Source: Aeromonas aquatica (GTDB taxonomy: Bacteria > Pseudomonadota > Gammaproteobacteria > Enterobacterales > Aeromonadaceae). From it: a DNA stretch of 35,707 nt. The DNA is taken from assembly GCF_000764655.1 (NCBI RefSeq), contig NZ_JRGL01000096.1:1-35707 (forward strand), given 5' to 3'. Both the position numbers and the translations under genes were made by a program. The notes under the pieces are model-generated. The model worked only from the letters and a program-made list of their open reading frames with translations. It had not been told where the DNA came from and searched no databases. Of the stretch, positions 15,601 to 22,662 are shown one piece after another (position 1 is the first letter of the stretch; each line of letters starts with the position of its first letter).

Positions 15601-16467
15601 GACATAGAGCAGTCCGGCCTCACCCTGTGGAGCTTTGGCGAGTTGCCCAAGGAATACAGCCAGAAGCGGGCGGGCTTCGAGGTGAAGGCCTATCCGGCCC
15701 TGGTGGATCAGAAGGATTCGGTCGCCATCCAGCTGGTGGAGAGCCCGGTTGCCCAGCAGCAACTGATGTGGAGCGGCCAGCGTCGGCTGATCCTGCTCAA
15801 CGTGCCATCCCCCATCAAGTACCTGCAGGAGAAGCTGCCGAACAAGGCCAAGCTCGGGCTCTATTTCAACCCCTTCGGCAAGGTGGCGGAGCTCATTGAC
15901 GACTGCATCGCCTGTGGCTGTGACAAGCTCATCGAGCGCCACGGCGGCCTGGCCTGGGACGAGGCGGGCTTCGAGGCGCTCAAGGAGTTCGTGCGCGCCG
16001 AGCTGAACGATGCCGTGGTCGAGGTGGCGAGCCAGGTGGAGGCGGTGCTGACCCTGTCCCATGAGATCAAGAAGCGGCTCAAGGGCAAGATGCAGCTCGA
16101 CACCGCCTTTGCCATGTCGGACATCCAGCAGCAGCTTGGCAACCTCATCCACAAGGGCTTTGTCACCGAGACCGGCTGGCAGCGGCTGCCGGACTTGCTG
16201 CGCTACCTGCGCGCCATCGAGCGGCGCCTCGAGAAGCTGGCCATCGACCCTAACCGCGACCGGGTCTACATGCTCAAGGTGCAGAGCGTCGAAGCGGACT
16301 ACAAGGCGCTGCTCGCCAAGACGCCTAAATCCCAGCCGATCCCGACCGAGGTGGCCAATATCCGCTGGATGATCGAGGAGCTGCGGGTGTCGTTCTTCGC
16401 CCAGCAGTTGGGCACCCCCTATCCGGTCTCCGATAAACGGGTGCTCAATGCGATAGCGCAGTGCTAA
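12667..16467 (+). CDS. hrpA: ATP-dependent RNA helicase HrpA (main frame)
   Basis: DEAH-box RNA helicase of the HrpA family. E. coli HrpA (1300 aa) resolves stalled or collided ribosomes and processes some mRNAs. This frame gives 1266 aa from a GTG. Motif I is GETGSGKTT (55-63), motif II DEAH (152-155) is followed by SATID (motif III), and QRKGRCGRVADG is motif VI. Winged-helix, OB-fold and the long C-terminal DUF3418 region follow to the end. The first 36 or so family residues lie in another frame (12558-12668), so the natural start is upstream and the GTG is only the first start in this frame; it has no convincing ribosome site. All catalytic motifs are intact. It has its own promoter; the LysM-type gene follows after 89 nt without a terminator. 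Confidence 0.95.
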   Translation: MLETIAADLDVAQARYQSRLAGVPKVTYPDNLPVSQKQAEIAKAIKDHQVVIIAGETGSGKTTQIPKICLALGRGVKGYIGHTQPRRLAARTVAARIAEEMQSELGQYVGYKVRFTDQVSEQTHIKLMTDGILLAEIQHDRMLTQYDTIIIDEAHERSLNIDFILGYLKQLLPRRPDLKVIITSATIDPQRFSRHFNQAPVIEVSGRTYPVEVRYRPLFEDKKSDGKESGDERDELQGIFDAVEELAREGLGDILIFMNGEREIRDTADALRKLNLRDTEVLPLYARLSNAEQNKVFQQHAGRRIVLATNVAETSLTVPGIRYVIDPGTARISRYSWRTKVQRLPIEPVSQASANQRKGRCGRVADGICIRLYSEEDFNNRPAFTDPEILRTNLASVILQMLALGLGNMEAFPFVEPPESRHIKDGLTLLKELEAVRELPNPHGSEEQEARLQLTDTGRQLSRIPLDPRLARMVISAAQTGCLSEVLVITAGLSIQDPRERPMEKKQAADEQHRRFEDKDSDFLAFVNLWNYLKEQQDLLGSNPFRRLCQKEFLSYLRVREWQDIHFQLRQSVKELGFKSNAEPADFKAVHCALLTGLLSHIGNKELEKPEFLGARNGRFHLFPASGLFKKPPKWVMAAELVETSRLYARINGKIEPEWVEPLAGHLIKLHHSDPHWSKKNGAVMAKEKVTLYGLTLVNERLINFSRIDPDQCRELFIRRALVEGDFETRHRFFGENRKLLAEVEALEHKSRRRDILVDDEDLFRFYDARLPEDVISARHFDKWWKEAQKQDPELLNFEKEMLMKGDAAHISDLDYPNFWQQGRLKLKLTYQFEPGEAADGVTLHIPLPLLNQVEVKGFEWLIPGLRHELLVALIKSMPKPMRKNFVPAPNYADALLASINPEQGPLLDEMERQLRRMTGVTVPREAWDWAAVPDHLKLTFRVVDDKHKPIAEGKDLEALKESLRGRVQETLSQVADDDIEQSGLTLWSFGELPKEYSQKRAGFEVKAYPALVDQKDSVAIQLVESPVAQQQLMWSGQRRLILLNVPSPIKYLQEKLPNKAKLGLYFNPFGKVAELIDDCIACGCDKLIERHGGLAWDEAGFEALKEFVRAELNDAVVEVASQVEAVLTLSHEIKKRLKGKMQLDTAFAMSDIQQQLGNLIHKGFVTETGWQRLPDLLRYLRAIERRLEKLAIDPNRDRVYMLKVQSVEADYKALLAKTPKSQPIPTEVANIRWMIEELRVSFFAQQLGTPYPVSDKRVLNAIAQC

Positions 16468-16556
16468 GCTGCTATGTATCTGTTTTCTGAACCATTGTCG
16501 AAGAGGGACGGGGAGCAGGGGAACGAGGAAACCAGGAGAAAGGGGGAGGGCGCAGG

Positions 16557-17393
16557 ATGCTGGGGATCTGGTTAGGGGTGGCGCTGGTCAATATCAGCGG
16601 ATATCAACCCATCGCGGAACAAACCTGGGTACAGCTGAATCCGGAATATTATCCGGTCCACCGCGCCGTGCCGTCCATCTTCGTGGCCTGGCGGGGCAAC
16701 CAGTTCCCGCCGCTGGAGCAGAAGAAAAAGAACGGCCATTGGCTGGTGCTGTTCCCCGCCCGGCTGGTCCCCCCCTTCGACTTGTTCGAGGGGGAGGCCG
16801 AGCTCTCCAAGGCCTACCTGGCCCGGCTCAAGCGCATCGACGAGATGGCCTATGGCATGGCGCCCCATCAAGCGGTCAATCCGGCCGTCGGCATGTCTGC
16901 CCCCATGCCGTCACAGGAGGGGCTGAACCAGCCCTTCATCGCCGAGTTTTCCCTGCCCGGTATCGGTGGGGAAAGTCACCGACTGGCGCCGCCGGAGCCA
17001 CTGTTGGCCAGCCTGGTGCGCCATGGGGCCTTGAATACCCCCCCTTCGGAGCCAGCCCAGGTGCAGCTTGCCGCCACAACGCGGCTTGAGGAGACAACCC
17101 TGACCCTGTCGGCGCCAGCGGCGGGATCGCGGGTCTGTCATCAGGTTGCGGCGGGCGAGACCCTCTGGCGCATTGCGAGCCAGCTGGTGTCGCAGGGGGG
17201 CACGGGAGGGGCCGATACCTACAGTTATCTGCTGGCCCTGGTGGAGGACAATCGCACCAGCATGGGCAAGGGGATCAGGGTACAGACCGGGCAGAGCCTC
17301 TATTGTCCGCGGGCCGAGACCCTGGCCCAGTTCGATGCCATGAGCCCGGTGCAGCGTCAGCAGCAATTTGCCCGATTGGAGCAGGGGCGCTGA
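16557..17393 (+). CDS. LysM/FimV-like envelope protein, function unknown
   Basis: A 278-aa protein that I cannot name. The first 20 residues are hydrophobic (MLGIWLGVALVNISG) and could be a signal anchor. Residues about 195-255 match the LysM-like domain of FimV-type proteins (VAAGETLWRIAS, then a helix and GQSLYCP), which binds peptidoglycan. The tail AMSPVQRQQQFARLEQGR also resembles FimV-family proteins. The central region (100-190) is Pro/Ala-rich and likely flexible. GGAG lies 8 nt before the ATG. It may be cotranscribed with hrpA (89-nt gap). A role at the cell wall or pole is inferred only from the domain. Confidence 0.8.
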   Translation: MLGIWLGVALVNISGYQPIAEQTWVQLNPEYYPVHRAVPSIFVAWRGNQFPPLEQKKKNGHWLVLFPARLVPPFDLFEGEAELSKAYLARLKRIDEMAYGMAPHQAVNPAVGMSAPMPSQEGLNQPFIAEFSLPGIGGESHRLAPPEPLLASLVRHGALNTPPSEPAQVQLAATTRLEETTLTLSAPAAGSRVCHQVAAGETLWRIASQLVSQGGTGGADTYSYLLALVEDNRTSMGKGIRVQTGQSLYCPRAETLAQFDAMSPVQRQQQFARLEQGR

Positions 17394-17546
17394 GAGCAGT
17401 GGTCCCCGGCGACTCGGCAGTTGCAGTCTGTCTGATGGGGGGTCGACATGCGAAGGGCAGACAGCCCCTGGATGAGATCCGGCGTGGTCTCGACAGCAGA
17501 GGTTGTCTGATGGGAAACCGGGGGCCGAGGGTGACGGGTCTCTGGC

Positions 17547-17575
17547 TTGTATCCGCCTTGGGCCCATGCTAGTAT
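17547..17575 (+). promoter_or_regulatory. Promoter of rplY
   Basis: TTGTAT (17547-17552) and TAGTAT (17570-17575) are spaced 17 bp apart, predicting a start near 17582 and a 5' leader of about 65 nt before the rplY ATG. Confidence 0.65.
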
Positions 17576-17647
17576 GCGCGCTCGTTTTGCGAGGTGCTGA
17601 CCGGTCGCAGTCAACACCATACATTCATCTTAAAAGAGATAAACACT

Positions 17648-17935
17648 ATGTCTTTCGTATTCCAAGCTGAAGTCCGTTCTGACCTGGGGAAAGGTGCGAG
17701 CCGCCGCCTGCGTCACGCTGACCAAGTTCCTGCCATCGTTTACGGTGCTGGTAAAGAAGCCGTTTCCATCACTGTGGATCACAAGAAGCTGATCCTGGCC
17801 CAAGAGAAGCCGGAGTTCTACTCCTCCGAGCTGACCCTGGTCATCAACGGTGAAGAAGTAAAAGTAAACGTCAAGGCGATCCAACGTCACCCTGTACGTT
17901 ACAAGCTGGTTCACCTGGACTTCGTACGCATCTAA
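17648..17935 (+). CDS. rplY: 50S ribosomal protein L25
   Basis: A 95-aa single-domain L25, the short form seen in E. coli (94 aa) without the CTC-type C-terminal extension. It binds 5S rRNA at the central protuberance of the 50S subunit. Family residues include KGASRRLR near the N-terminus and [25 protein letters not shown] at the end. The start is the ATG of MSFVFQAEV with AAAGAGA upstream; the frame opens further up but that lies in the leader. Codon choice is strongly biased, as expected of a highly expressed gene. It is flanked by its own promoter and terminator. Confidence 0.97.
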   Translation: MSFVFQAEVRSDLGKGASRRLRHADQVPAIVYGAGKEAVSITVDHKKLILAQEKPEFYSSELTLVINGEEVKVNVKAIQRHPVRYKLVHLDFVRI

Positions 17936-17959
17936 TTGCGTCAGTTCGGTTGAATGAAG

Positions 17960-17983
17960 AGCCACTCCCCGGAGTGGCTTTTT
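17960..17983 (+). terminator. Rho-independent terminator after rplY
   Basis: AGCCACTCC pairs with GGAGTGGCT, and the arm runs into a tract of five Ts. It lies 24 nt past the rplY stop. Confidence 0.9.
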
Positions 17984-18040
17984 GCATTCTGGCGCTCGGG
18001 AATGGGTGACCGGCTGTCAGGCATCAGGTACGAGCCATAA

Positions 18041-18068
18041 AGAAGGGCGACCCCAGGGTCGCCCTTCT
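18041..18068 (-). terminator. Terminator of the selD-mnmH-gloC operon
   Basis: A perfect 12-bp stem AGAAGGGCGACC/GGTCGCCCTTCT with loop CCAG; on the minus strand the arm ends TTCTTTATGG. It begins 14 nt past the gloC stop and faces the rplY terminator. Confidence 0.8.
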
Positions 18069-18081
18069 CGTCATCCCGAGC

Positions 18082-18726
18082 CTACCAGACCGGCTGGGTG
18101 AGGTAGGGATTGCTGACCCGCTCGCAGCCGAAGGTGGAGCTGGGGCCGTGGCCTGGCACGAAGACGATGTCATCGCCAAGCGGCAACAGGGTCTCGGTGA
18201 TCGAGCGAATGAGGGTGCCGTGATCGCCACGGGGGAAGTCGGTGCGGCCGATGCCGCCGGCAAACAGCACGTCGCCGACCCAGGCGAGCCGCTCGGCCTG
18301 GCTGAGCAACACCACATGGCCAGGGGTGTGGCCGGGGCAGAAATAGACCTCCAGCTCACAGTTGCCGACGGTCACCTTGTCACCCTGTACCAGCCAGCTG
18401 TCCGGGCTGAAGGCGGGCGTGTGGGGGAAACCGAACATCTGGCTCTGCTGGGGCAGCATGTCGAGCCAGAAGGCGTCTTCCTGGTGGGGGCCCGTGATGC
18501 GCACACCGGTGCGGGTGCGCAGCTCGGCGGCGGCGCCTACGTGATCGAGGTGGCCGTGGGTCAGGATGATTTTCTCCAGCACCAGCTGGTGTCGCTCGAT
18601 GGCCGCCAGCAGCTTGTCCGCCTCGCCACCGGGATCGATCAGCGCCGCCTGGCGGGTCTCGTCACACCAGATGAGGGAGCAGTTCTGGGCAAAGGGAGTG
18701 ACCGGGATAATCTCAAATTTCAACAT
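18082..18726 (-). CDS. gloC: Glyoxalase II-type metallo-beta-lactamase hydrolase GloC (YcbL)
   Basis: A 214-aa metallo-beta-lactamase-fold enzyme, close in length to E. coli GloC/YcbL (215 aa), a type II glyoxalase that hydrolyses S-D-lactoylglutathione to lactate and glutathione. The metal site is His57-x-His59-x-Asp61-His62, with further ligands in [15 protein letters not shown] and VPGHGP. Its ATG overlaps the mnmH stop (ATGTTGA, 7 nt shared), so translation is likely coupled to mnmH. It is the third gene of the selD-mnmH-gloC operon. Other MBL hydrolases are possible, but the overall sequence fits GloC well. Confidence 0.92.
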   Translation of the reverse strand: MLKFEIIPVTPFAQNCSLIWCDETRQAALIDPGGEADKLLAAIERHQLVLEKIILTHGHLDHVGAAAELRTRTGVRITGPHQEDAFWLDMLPQQSQMFGFPHTPAFSPDSWLVQGDKVTVGNCELEVYFCPGHTPGHVVLLSQAERLAWVGDVLFAGGIGRTDFPRGDHGTLIRSITETLLPLGDDIVFVPGHGPSSTFGCERVSNPYLTQPVW

Positions 18727-19850
18727 ATCGGACTCTTCTGGTTAGTCTTGTTAGCATGTTGTTCTGCAAAAAAGGCGAGACAGGCCTGCTTGTCGCCCCT
18801 GAAATGCACTCGCTCACGCTTGTTGTCCAGCTGATAGAGATACATGGGGTCGTAGTAGCGGGTCAGCAGGAGGCGGATCCAGGCCAGATGCAGCTCGGTA
18901 TTGCCGCTCTGGGCCTGCTCGGCGAGGGCCGCCTGCATCAGCGCATCCAGCTCCCGATGATCCTTGTCCCCGAGACGGCGCTTGAGGCGAGCGAGGGCAT
19001 CGGTCAGGTAGGCGGCAAACAGCGGCCAGCCGTCCTCGGCGCCATACATCTCCAGATAGCGCTGCCAGAGATCCTGCACGTAATCGATGCGGATCTGCTC
19101 GGCGCGCTCGTCTTGCGGCACATCCACCACCACCAGCGGGGCCTGGCACATGGCCTCATAGAGGTTCAGCGGCAGGGCGCAGCGACCGATGAGGCGGCTC
19201 TCGTCTTCCACCACGAAGGCAGATTCCCCTAAGTGGCGGCGCTTGAGCAGCTCGATGGCGAGCTTGTTCTCGAAGTTGATGTTGCTGGGCTGCCCACCCG
19301 GCAGCTGACCAAAGGAGGATCCCCTGTGGTGGGCGTGCCCCTCCAGATCCACCGCCTGGGCGACCTTTGCCAGCATGTGGGTCTTGCCGGAGCCGGTCAT
19401 GCCGGTCAGCACTGTCCAGTGACACACGGCCGAAGCCTTGTCTTGGGTATCCATGAGGAAGCGACGCAGCTCCTTGTAGCCACCGGCCACCCGTGGGCGG
19501 GTGACGCCGGCTTCGGCCAGCCACTGCTGCACCGTCTGGGAGCGCAAGCCGCCGCGAAAGCAGTAGAGCAGGGCATCGGGCTGCTGGCGCAACTGCGCCA
19601 GCCAGCCTTCCATGCGTTCTGCCCGCACGGCTCCTCCCACCAGCTGGTGGCCGAGGGCGATGGCGGCGGCCTGACCCTGCTGCTTGAAGCAGGTACCGAC
19701 CTGGGCGCGCTCCTCGTCCGTCATCAGCGGCAGGTTGATGGCGCTGGGGAAGGCGCCGTCCTTGAACTCGATGGGGGCGCGCAGGTCGATGAGCGGCACG
19801 TCTTCGAGGAAGATGCGGGCCAGATCCGTCGCCTGTGGCAACGCACTCAT
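18720..19850 (-). CDS. mnmH: tRNA 2-selenouridine synthase MnmH (SelU)
   Basis: A 376-aa enzyme that replaces sulfur with selenium in 2-thiouridine at tRNA wobble position 34, via a geranylated intermediate, using selenophosphate from SelD. The N-terminal rhodanese domain has the catalytic Cys97 in YCFRGGLRS, the same number as in E. coli SelU. A P-loop GMTGSGKT lies at 150-157 in the C-terminal domain. Its ATG overlaps the selD stop codon by four bases (ATGA), so substrate supply and use are translationally coupled. It is followed by gloC with a 7-nt overlap. Confidence 0.95.
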   Translation of the reverse strand: MSALPQATDLARIFLEDVPLIDLRAPIEFKDGAFPSAINLPLMTDEERAQVGTCFKQQGQAAAIALGHQLVGGAVRAERMEGWLAQLRQQPDALLYCFRGGLRSQTVQQWLAEAGVTRPRVAGGYKELRRFLMDTQDKASAVCHWTVLTGMTGSGKTHMLAKVAQAVDLEGHAHHRGSSFGQLPGGQPSNINFENKLAIELLKRRHLGESAFVVEDESRLIGRCALPLNLYEAMCQAPLVVVDVPQDERAEQIRIDYVQDLWQRYLEMYGAEDGWPLFAAYLTDALARLKRRLGDKDHRELDALMQAALAEQAQSGNTELHLAWIRLLLTRYYDPMYLYQLDNKRERVHFRGDKQACLAFFAEQHANKTNQKSPIC

Positions 19851-20884
19851 TGGATGACCTCGATGAAGCGCTCGCCATCCAGCGGCTTCATCAGCCCGAC
19901 GGGGGAGAGGGAGAGCCCGGCCTCACGGGCAATGGCCAGCAGCTCGGCCTCGCTCTCTTTGCCGACCGCCACCAGCAGGCCACCGCTGGTTTGCGGATCG
20001 CAGAGGATGTTGCGGGTGCGATCGTCCATGGCATCGAGCTTGTGGCCATAGGAGTCGTGATTGCGCAGGGTGCCGCCGGGCACGCAGCCCTCGGCCAGGT
20101 AGTAATCCACCTCGTCCAGCAGGGGCAGCGCTTTGAAATCGAGACGGGCGCAGAGCCTGGAGCCTTCGCACATCTCCAGCAGATGACCCGCCAAGCCAAA
20201 GCCGGTGACGTCGGTCATGGCATGCACGCCTTGGAGCGCGGCGAAGCGCTGGCCAATCTTGTTGAGGGTACACATGGCGTCGGGGGCCAGTTGCTCGTGC
20301 TCGGGCTTGAGCTTGCCCTTCTTCTGGGCGGTGGTGAGGATGCCGATGCCGAGGGGCTTGGTCAGATAGAGCACGTCGCCCGCCTGGGCGGTGTCGTTCT
20401 GCTTGATGGCATCGAGCGGCACTATGCCGGTCACGGCGAGGCCGAAGATGGGCTCGGGGGCATCGATGCTGTGACCACCGGCCAGGGAAATGCCCGCCTC
20501 GTGGCACACCTGGCGACCACCGTCGATCACCTGCTGGGCAATCTCAGGCTCGAGCGTGTTGATGGGCCAGCCGAGGATGGCGATGGCGACGATGGGTTTG
20601 CCGCCCATGGCATAGATGTCGCTGATGGCGTTGGTGGCGGCGATGCGGCCGAAGGTGAAGGGATCATCGACGATGGGCATGAAAAAATCGGTGGTGGAGA
20701 CGATGCCCTGGCCGTTGCCGATGTCCACCACGGCGGCGTCATCCTTGCTGCTGTTGCCAACGATGAGAGTCGGATCGTCAAAACCCGGGATCTGGCTCTT
20801 GAGAATGGTGTCGAGCACCTTGGGGGAGATTTTGCAGCCGCAGCCAGCGCCGTGGCTGTATTGGGTGAGACGAATGGAAGACAT
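19847..20884 (-). CDS. selD: Selenide, water dikinase (selenophosphate synthase) SelD
   Basis: A 345-aa enzyme making selenophosphate from selenide and ATP, the donor for tRNA selenouridine and for selenocysteine. The active-site loop reads HGAGCGCK; the two cysteines (15 and 17) are both TGC, so this is a Cys form rather than a selenoprotein, and Lys18 follows. The ATP-binding aspartates lie in KDDAAV and [12 protein letters not shown], and the glycine-rich [10 protein letters not shown] segment is conserved. The start at 20884 has GAGGGG 5 nt upstream; the frame is open to 21073 but not SelD-like there. It heads a three-gene operon. Confidence 0.96.
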   Translation of the reverse strand: MSSIRLTQYSHGAGCGCKISPKVLDTILKSQIPGFDDPTLIVGNSSKDDAAVVDIGNGQGIVSTTDFFMPIVDDPFTFGRIAATNAISDIYAMGGKPIVAIAILGWPINTLEPEIAQQVIDGGRQVCHEAGISLAGGHSIDAPEPIFGLAVTGIVPLDAIKQNDTAQAGDVLYLTKPLGIGILTTAQKKGKLKPEHEQLAPDAMCTLNKIGQRFAALQGVHAMTDVTGFGLAGHLLEMCEGSRLCARLDFKALPLLDEVDYYLAEGCVPGGTLRNHDSYGHKLDAMDDRTRNILCDPQTSGGLLVAVGKESEAELLAIAREAGLSLSPVGLMKPLDGERFIEVIQ

Positions 20885-20900
20885 ACTGACCCCTCTATGG

Positions 20901-20916
20901 TTCACGCTCGCGTGAA
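20901..20916. promoter_or_regulatory. 7-bp palindrome in the selD leader
   Basis: TTCACGC and GCGTGAA are separated by two bases, 17-32 nt upstream of the selD start. With the predicted promoter just upstream it would lie in the 5' untranslated leader, just before the ribosome site. It could be an operator or a short hairpin controlling translation. I do not recognise the site. Confidence 0.45.
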
Positions 20917-20945
20917 GCGGTTCGATATGGGTGCGGCCATCGCAT

Positions 20946-20970
20946 TGCGGATAATAACAGTGCGGATAAT
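20946..20970. repeat. Direct repeat over the selD promoter
   Basis: TGCGGATAAT occurs at 20946-20955 and again at 20961-20970, a 15-bp period, so the copies lie nearly on the same DNA face. They overlap the predicted selD -10 and spacer, as tandem operator half-sites would. Confidence 0.6.
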
Positions 20971-20978
20971 CGCAGAAA
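20951..20978 (-). promoter_or_regulatory. Predicted promoter of selD operon
   Basis: On the minus strand TTTCTG (20978-20973), 16 bp, then TATTAT (20956-20951, five of six consensus bases). Initiation is predicted near 20944, giving a leader of about 60 nt. Confidence 0.4.
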
Positions 20979-21231
20979 ACGGATGAGCCTGGTGGCATGG
21001 CGGGCAGACAAGGTGCGCCACGCAGTGGGAACGGGTCCCACACCGCGCCACCAAAGGCCACGGGACGGGGCATTATGCCACAAAGAGGATGAGGGATCCG
21101 ACTCGCAATTGAGGCGAGATGGATGGGCAGAAGGCAAGATGCGACGAGCTGTACACCCCGGTGATGAGCGGGATCCCGTCCTCTTCAGGCTCTGCTACAA
21201 CTAGCTCACCCCTGTGTTGCAAGGCAAGAGC
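20979..21231. other. Spacer between selD promoter and EamA gene
   Basis: The divergent selD-EamA spacer is 347 bp in all. Beyond the selD promoter elements I see no gene; the open frames on both strands here are GC-rich extensions without ribosome sites. A TACAAC at 21196-21201 could be a -10 for the EamA gene, but no matching -35 is clear. Confidence 0.35.
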
Positions 21232-21684
21232 ATGAGTACCTCGCTTTTTTCGGCCATGAACTGGTTTGGCTGGGCCCTGTTGTCGGCCCTCTTCGCCGCC
21301 CTGACCGCCATCTTCGCCAAGCTCGGCGTGGCGCAGATCAACTCGGATCTGGCGACCCTGATCCGTACCGCCATCGTCTTCGTGCTGCTCTGCCTCTATG
21401 TGGCCGGCACCCGCCAGTGGAGTAATCCGCTGGCGCTCTCCGGCCACAGCTGGCTGTTCCTCGGCCTCTCCGGGCTCGCCACCGGGGCCTCCTGGCTCTG
21501 CTATTTCCGCGCCCTGCAACTGGGCAATGTCGCTCAGGTGGCACCCATCGACAAGTTCAGCCTGGTACTGGTGGTGATCTTCGCCGTCCTGTTTTTAGGA
21601 GAGCGGCCCTCCCTGCGGGAATGGCTCGGTATCGGTCTCATCGCCGGGGGCGTCATGGTGCTCGCCTTCAAGGAGCAGGGATAG
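21232..21684 (+). CDS. Single-EamA-domain (half-size DMT) membrane protein
   Basis: A 150-aa membrane protein with one EamA domain of the drug/metabolite transporter superfamily. There are about five hydrophobic segments (roughly 10-30, 45-60, 72-92, 105-120, 127-146). The conserved tail motif reads APIDKFSLVLVVIFAVLFLGERPS, then an amphipathic linker and a last helix. Classical EamA permeases carry two copies (about 300 aa), so this one probably works as a dimer. The start at 21232 has AAGG 7 nt upstream. Substrate unknown; the divergent selenium operon is only a neighbour and does not prove a link. Confidence 0.88.
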   Translation: MSTSLFSAMNWFGWALLSALFAALTAIFAKLGVAQINSDLATLIRTAIVFVLLCLYVAGTRQWSNPLALSGHSWLFLGLSGLATGASWLCYFRALQLGNVAQVAPIDKFSLVLVVIFAVLFLGERPSLREWLGIGLIAGGVMVLAFKEQG

Positions 21685-21790
21685 TGGCAGGAATCGTCCT
21701 TTAAGGCGTATTCATCTGCTTTTGTCTTGTTTTGTGAATGAAGTGCACTGTTTATTTGGTAAGCACAACGGAATATAAGGAGTCGGTGAT

Positions 21791-22435
21791 ATGAAACTCT
21801 ATGCCCATCCCTTCTCGTCCTACAGCCAGAAGGTGCTGATTGCCCTCTATGAGAACGCGCTGGCGTTCGAGTACCACAATCTGGAATCCCCCACGGTCAA
21901 GGCCGAACTGGTCAGCCTATGGCCGCTCCAGCGCTTCCCCGTGCTGGTGGACAACGGCCATACCCTGCTCGAGAGCAGCACCATCATCGAGTATCTCCAG
22001 CAGTGGCATCCGGGCCCGAGTACCCTGGTGCCGGCGGAAGAGGCGGGCATAGAGGTGCATATGCTGGATCGCCTGTTCGACAACTATGTGATGACCCCCA
22101 TGCAGAAGGTGGTGCTGGACAGGCTGCGTCCGGCGGCCGAGCGCGACAGCTACGGTGTGGCCCAGGCCCGGGAGATCCTGAACAAGATCTATCCCTGGCT
22201 CGATGAGCACCTCAGGGGACGTCACTGGGCGGCGGGGGAGACGTTCACCCTGGCCGATTGCGCCGCCGCCCCCTCGCTTTTCTACGCCGACTGGGCTCAC
22301 GAGATCCCGCCGGCCTGCGCACAGCTTCGGGCCTATCGTGCCCGCCTGCTCGGCCACCCCTCCGTCGTGCGGGTGGTGGACGAGGCGAGGCCCTATCGCC
22401 ACTACTTCCCGCTGGGGGCGCCGGATCGTGACTGA
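21791..22435 (+). CDS. Glutathione S-transferase family protein
   Basis: A 214-aa cytosolic GST. Residues 1-78 form the thioredoxin-like glutathione-binding domain (KLYAHPFSSYSQKVLIAL; Ser9/Ser10 are the likely catalytic hydroxyl, FPVLVDNG precedes the cis-proline, and ES-S-TIIEYL binds the gamma-glutamyl group). Residues 90-205 form the helical C-terminal domain with the LADCAAAP N-capping motif. AAGGAG lies 8 nt before the ATG. It probably forms its own transcript. The class cannot be fixed; a role in detoxification of electrophiles is likely from the family. Confidence 0.92.
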   Translation: MKLYAHPFSSYSQKVLIALYENALAFEYHNLESPTVKAELVSLWPLQRFPVLVDNGHTLLESSTIIEYLQQWHPGPSTLVPAEEAGIEVHMLDRLFDNYVMTPMQKVVLDRLRPAAERDSYGVAQAREILNKIYPWLDEHLRGRHWAAGETFTLADCAAAPSLFYADWAHEIPPACAQLRAYRARLLGHPSVVRVVDEARPYRHYFPLGAPDRD

Positions 22436-22448
22436 GACGATGGTCCAT

Positions 22449-22478
22449 CATGGGAGCGGTAAGGAGCCCGCTCCCATG
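22449..22478 (+). terminator. Hairpin after the GST gene
   Basis: A perfect 10-bp stem CATGGGAGCG/CGCTCCCATG with a 10-nt loop, 13 nt after the stop. The following GTCACTTTCATC is only weakly T-rich. Confidence 0.5.
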
Positions 22479-22662
22479 GTCACTTTCATCCCAGGTTGCG
22501 TACCTGGTCGGTTGATTACAGAAACGATATTTTAATGTAAACAGGGGGTTAAGATTCTCATTCGGTTCCTGTACCCTGACTGGGATTGAATCGTCATCGC
22601 TGAATGACCCAGGGTGACCGGTATGAAAACGTCATAAATGTTAACTAATCGAGGATTCAAGA

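Noticed and set aside
20829..20850. Possible in-frame UGA (selenocysteine) in SelD
   Set aside because: Both active-site positions read TGC, so SelD is a cysteine form; no in-frame TGA is present.
22515..22540. TTACA/TGTAA dyad upstream of the alkyl sulfatase gene
   Set aside because: The half-sites are short and 16 bp apart in AT-rich DNA; such a match is expected by chance.
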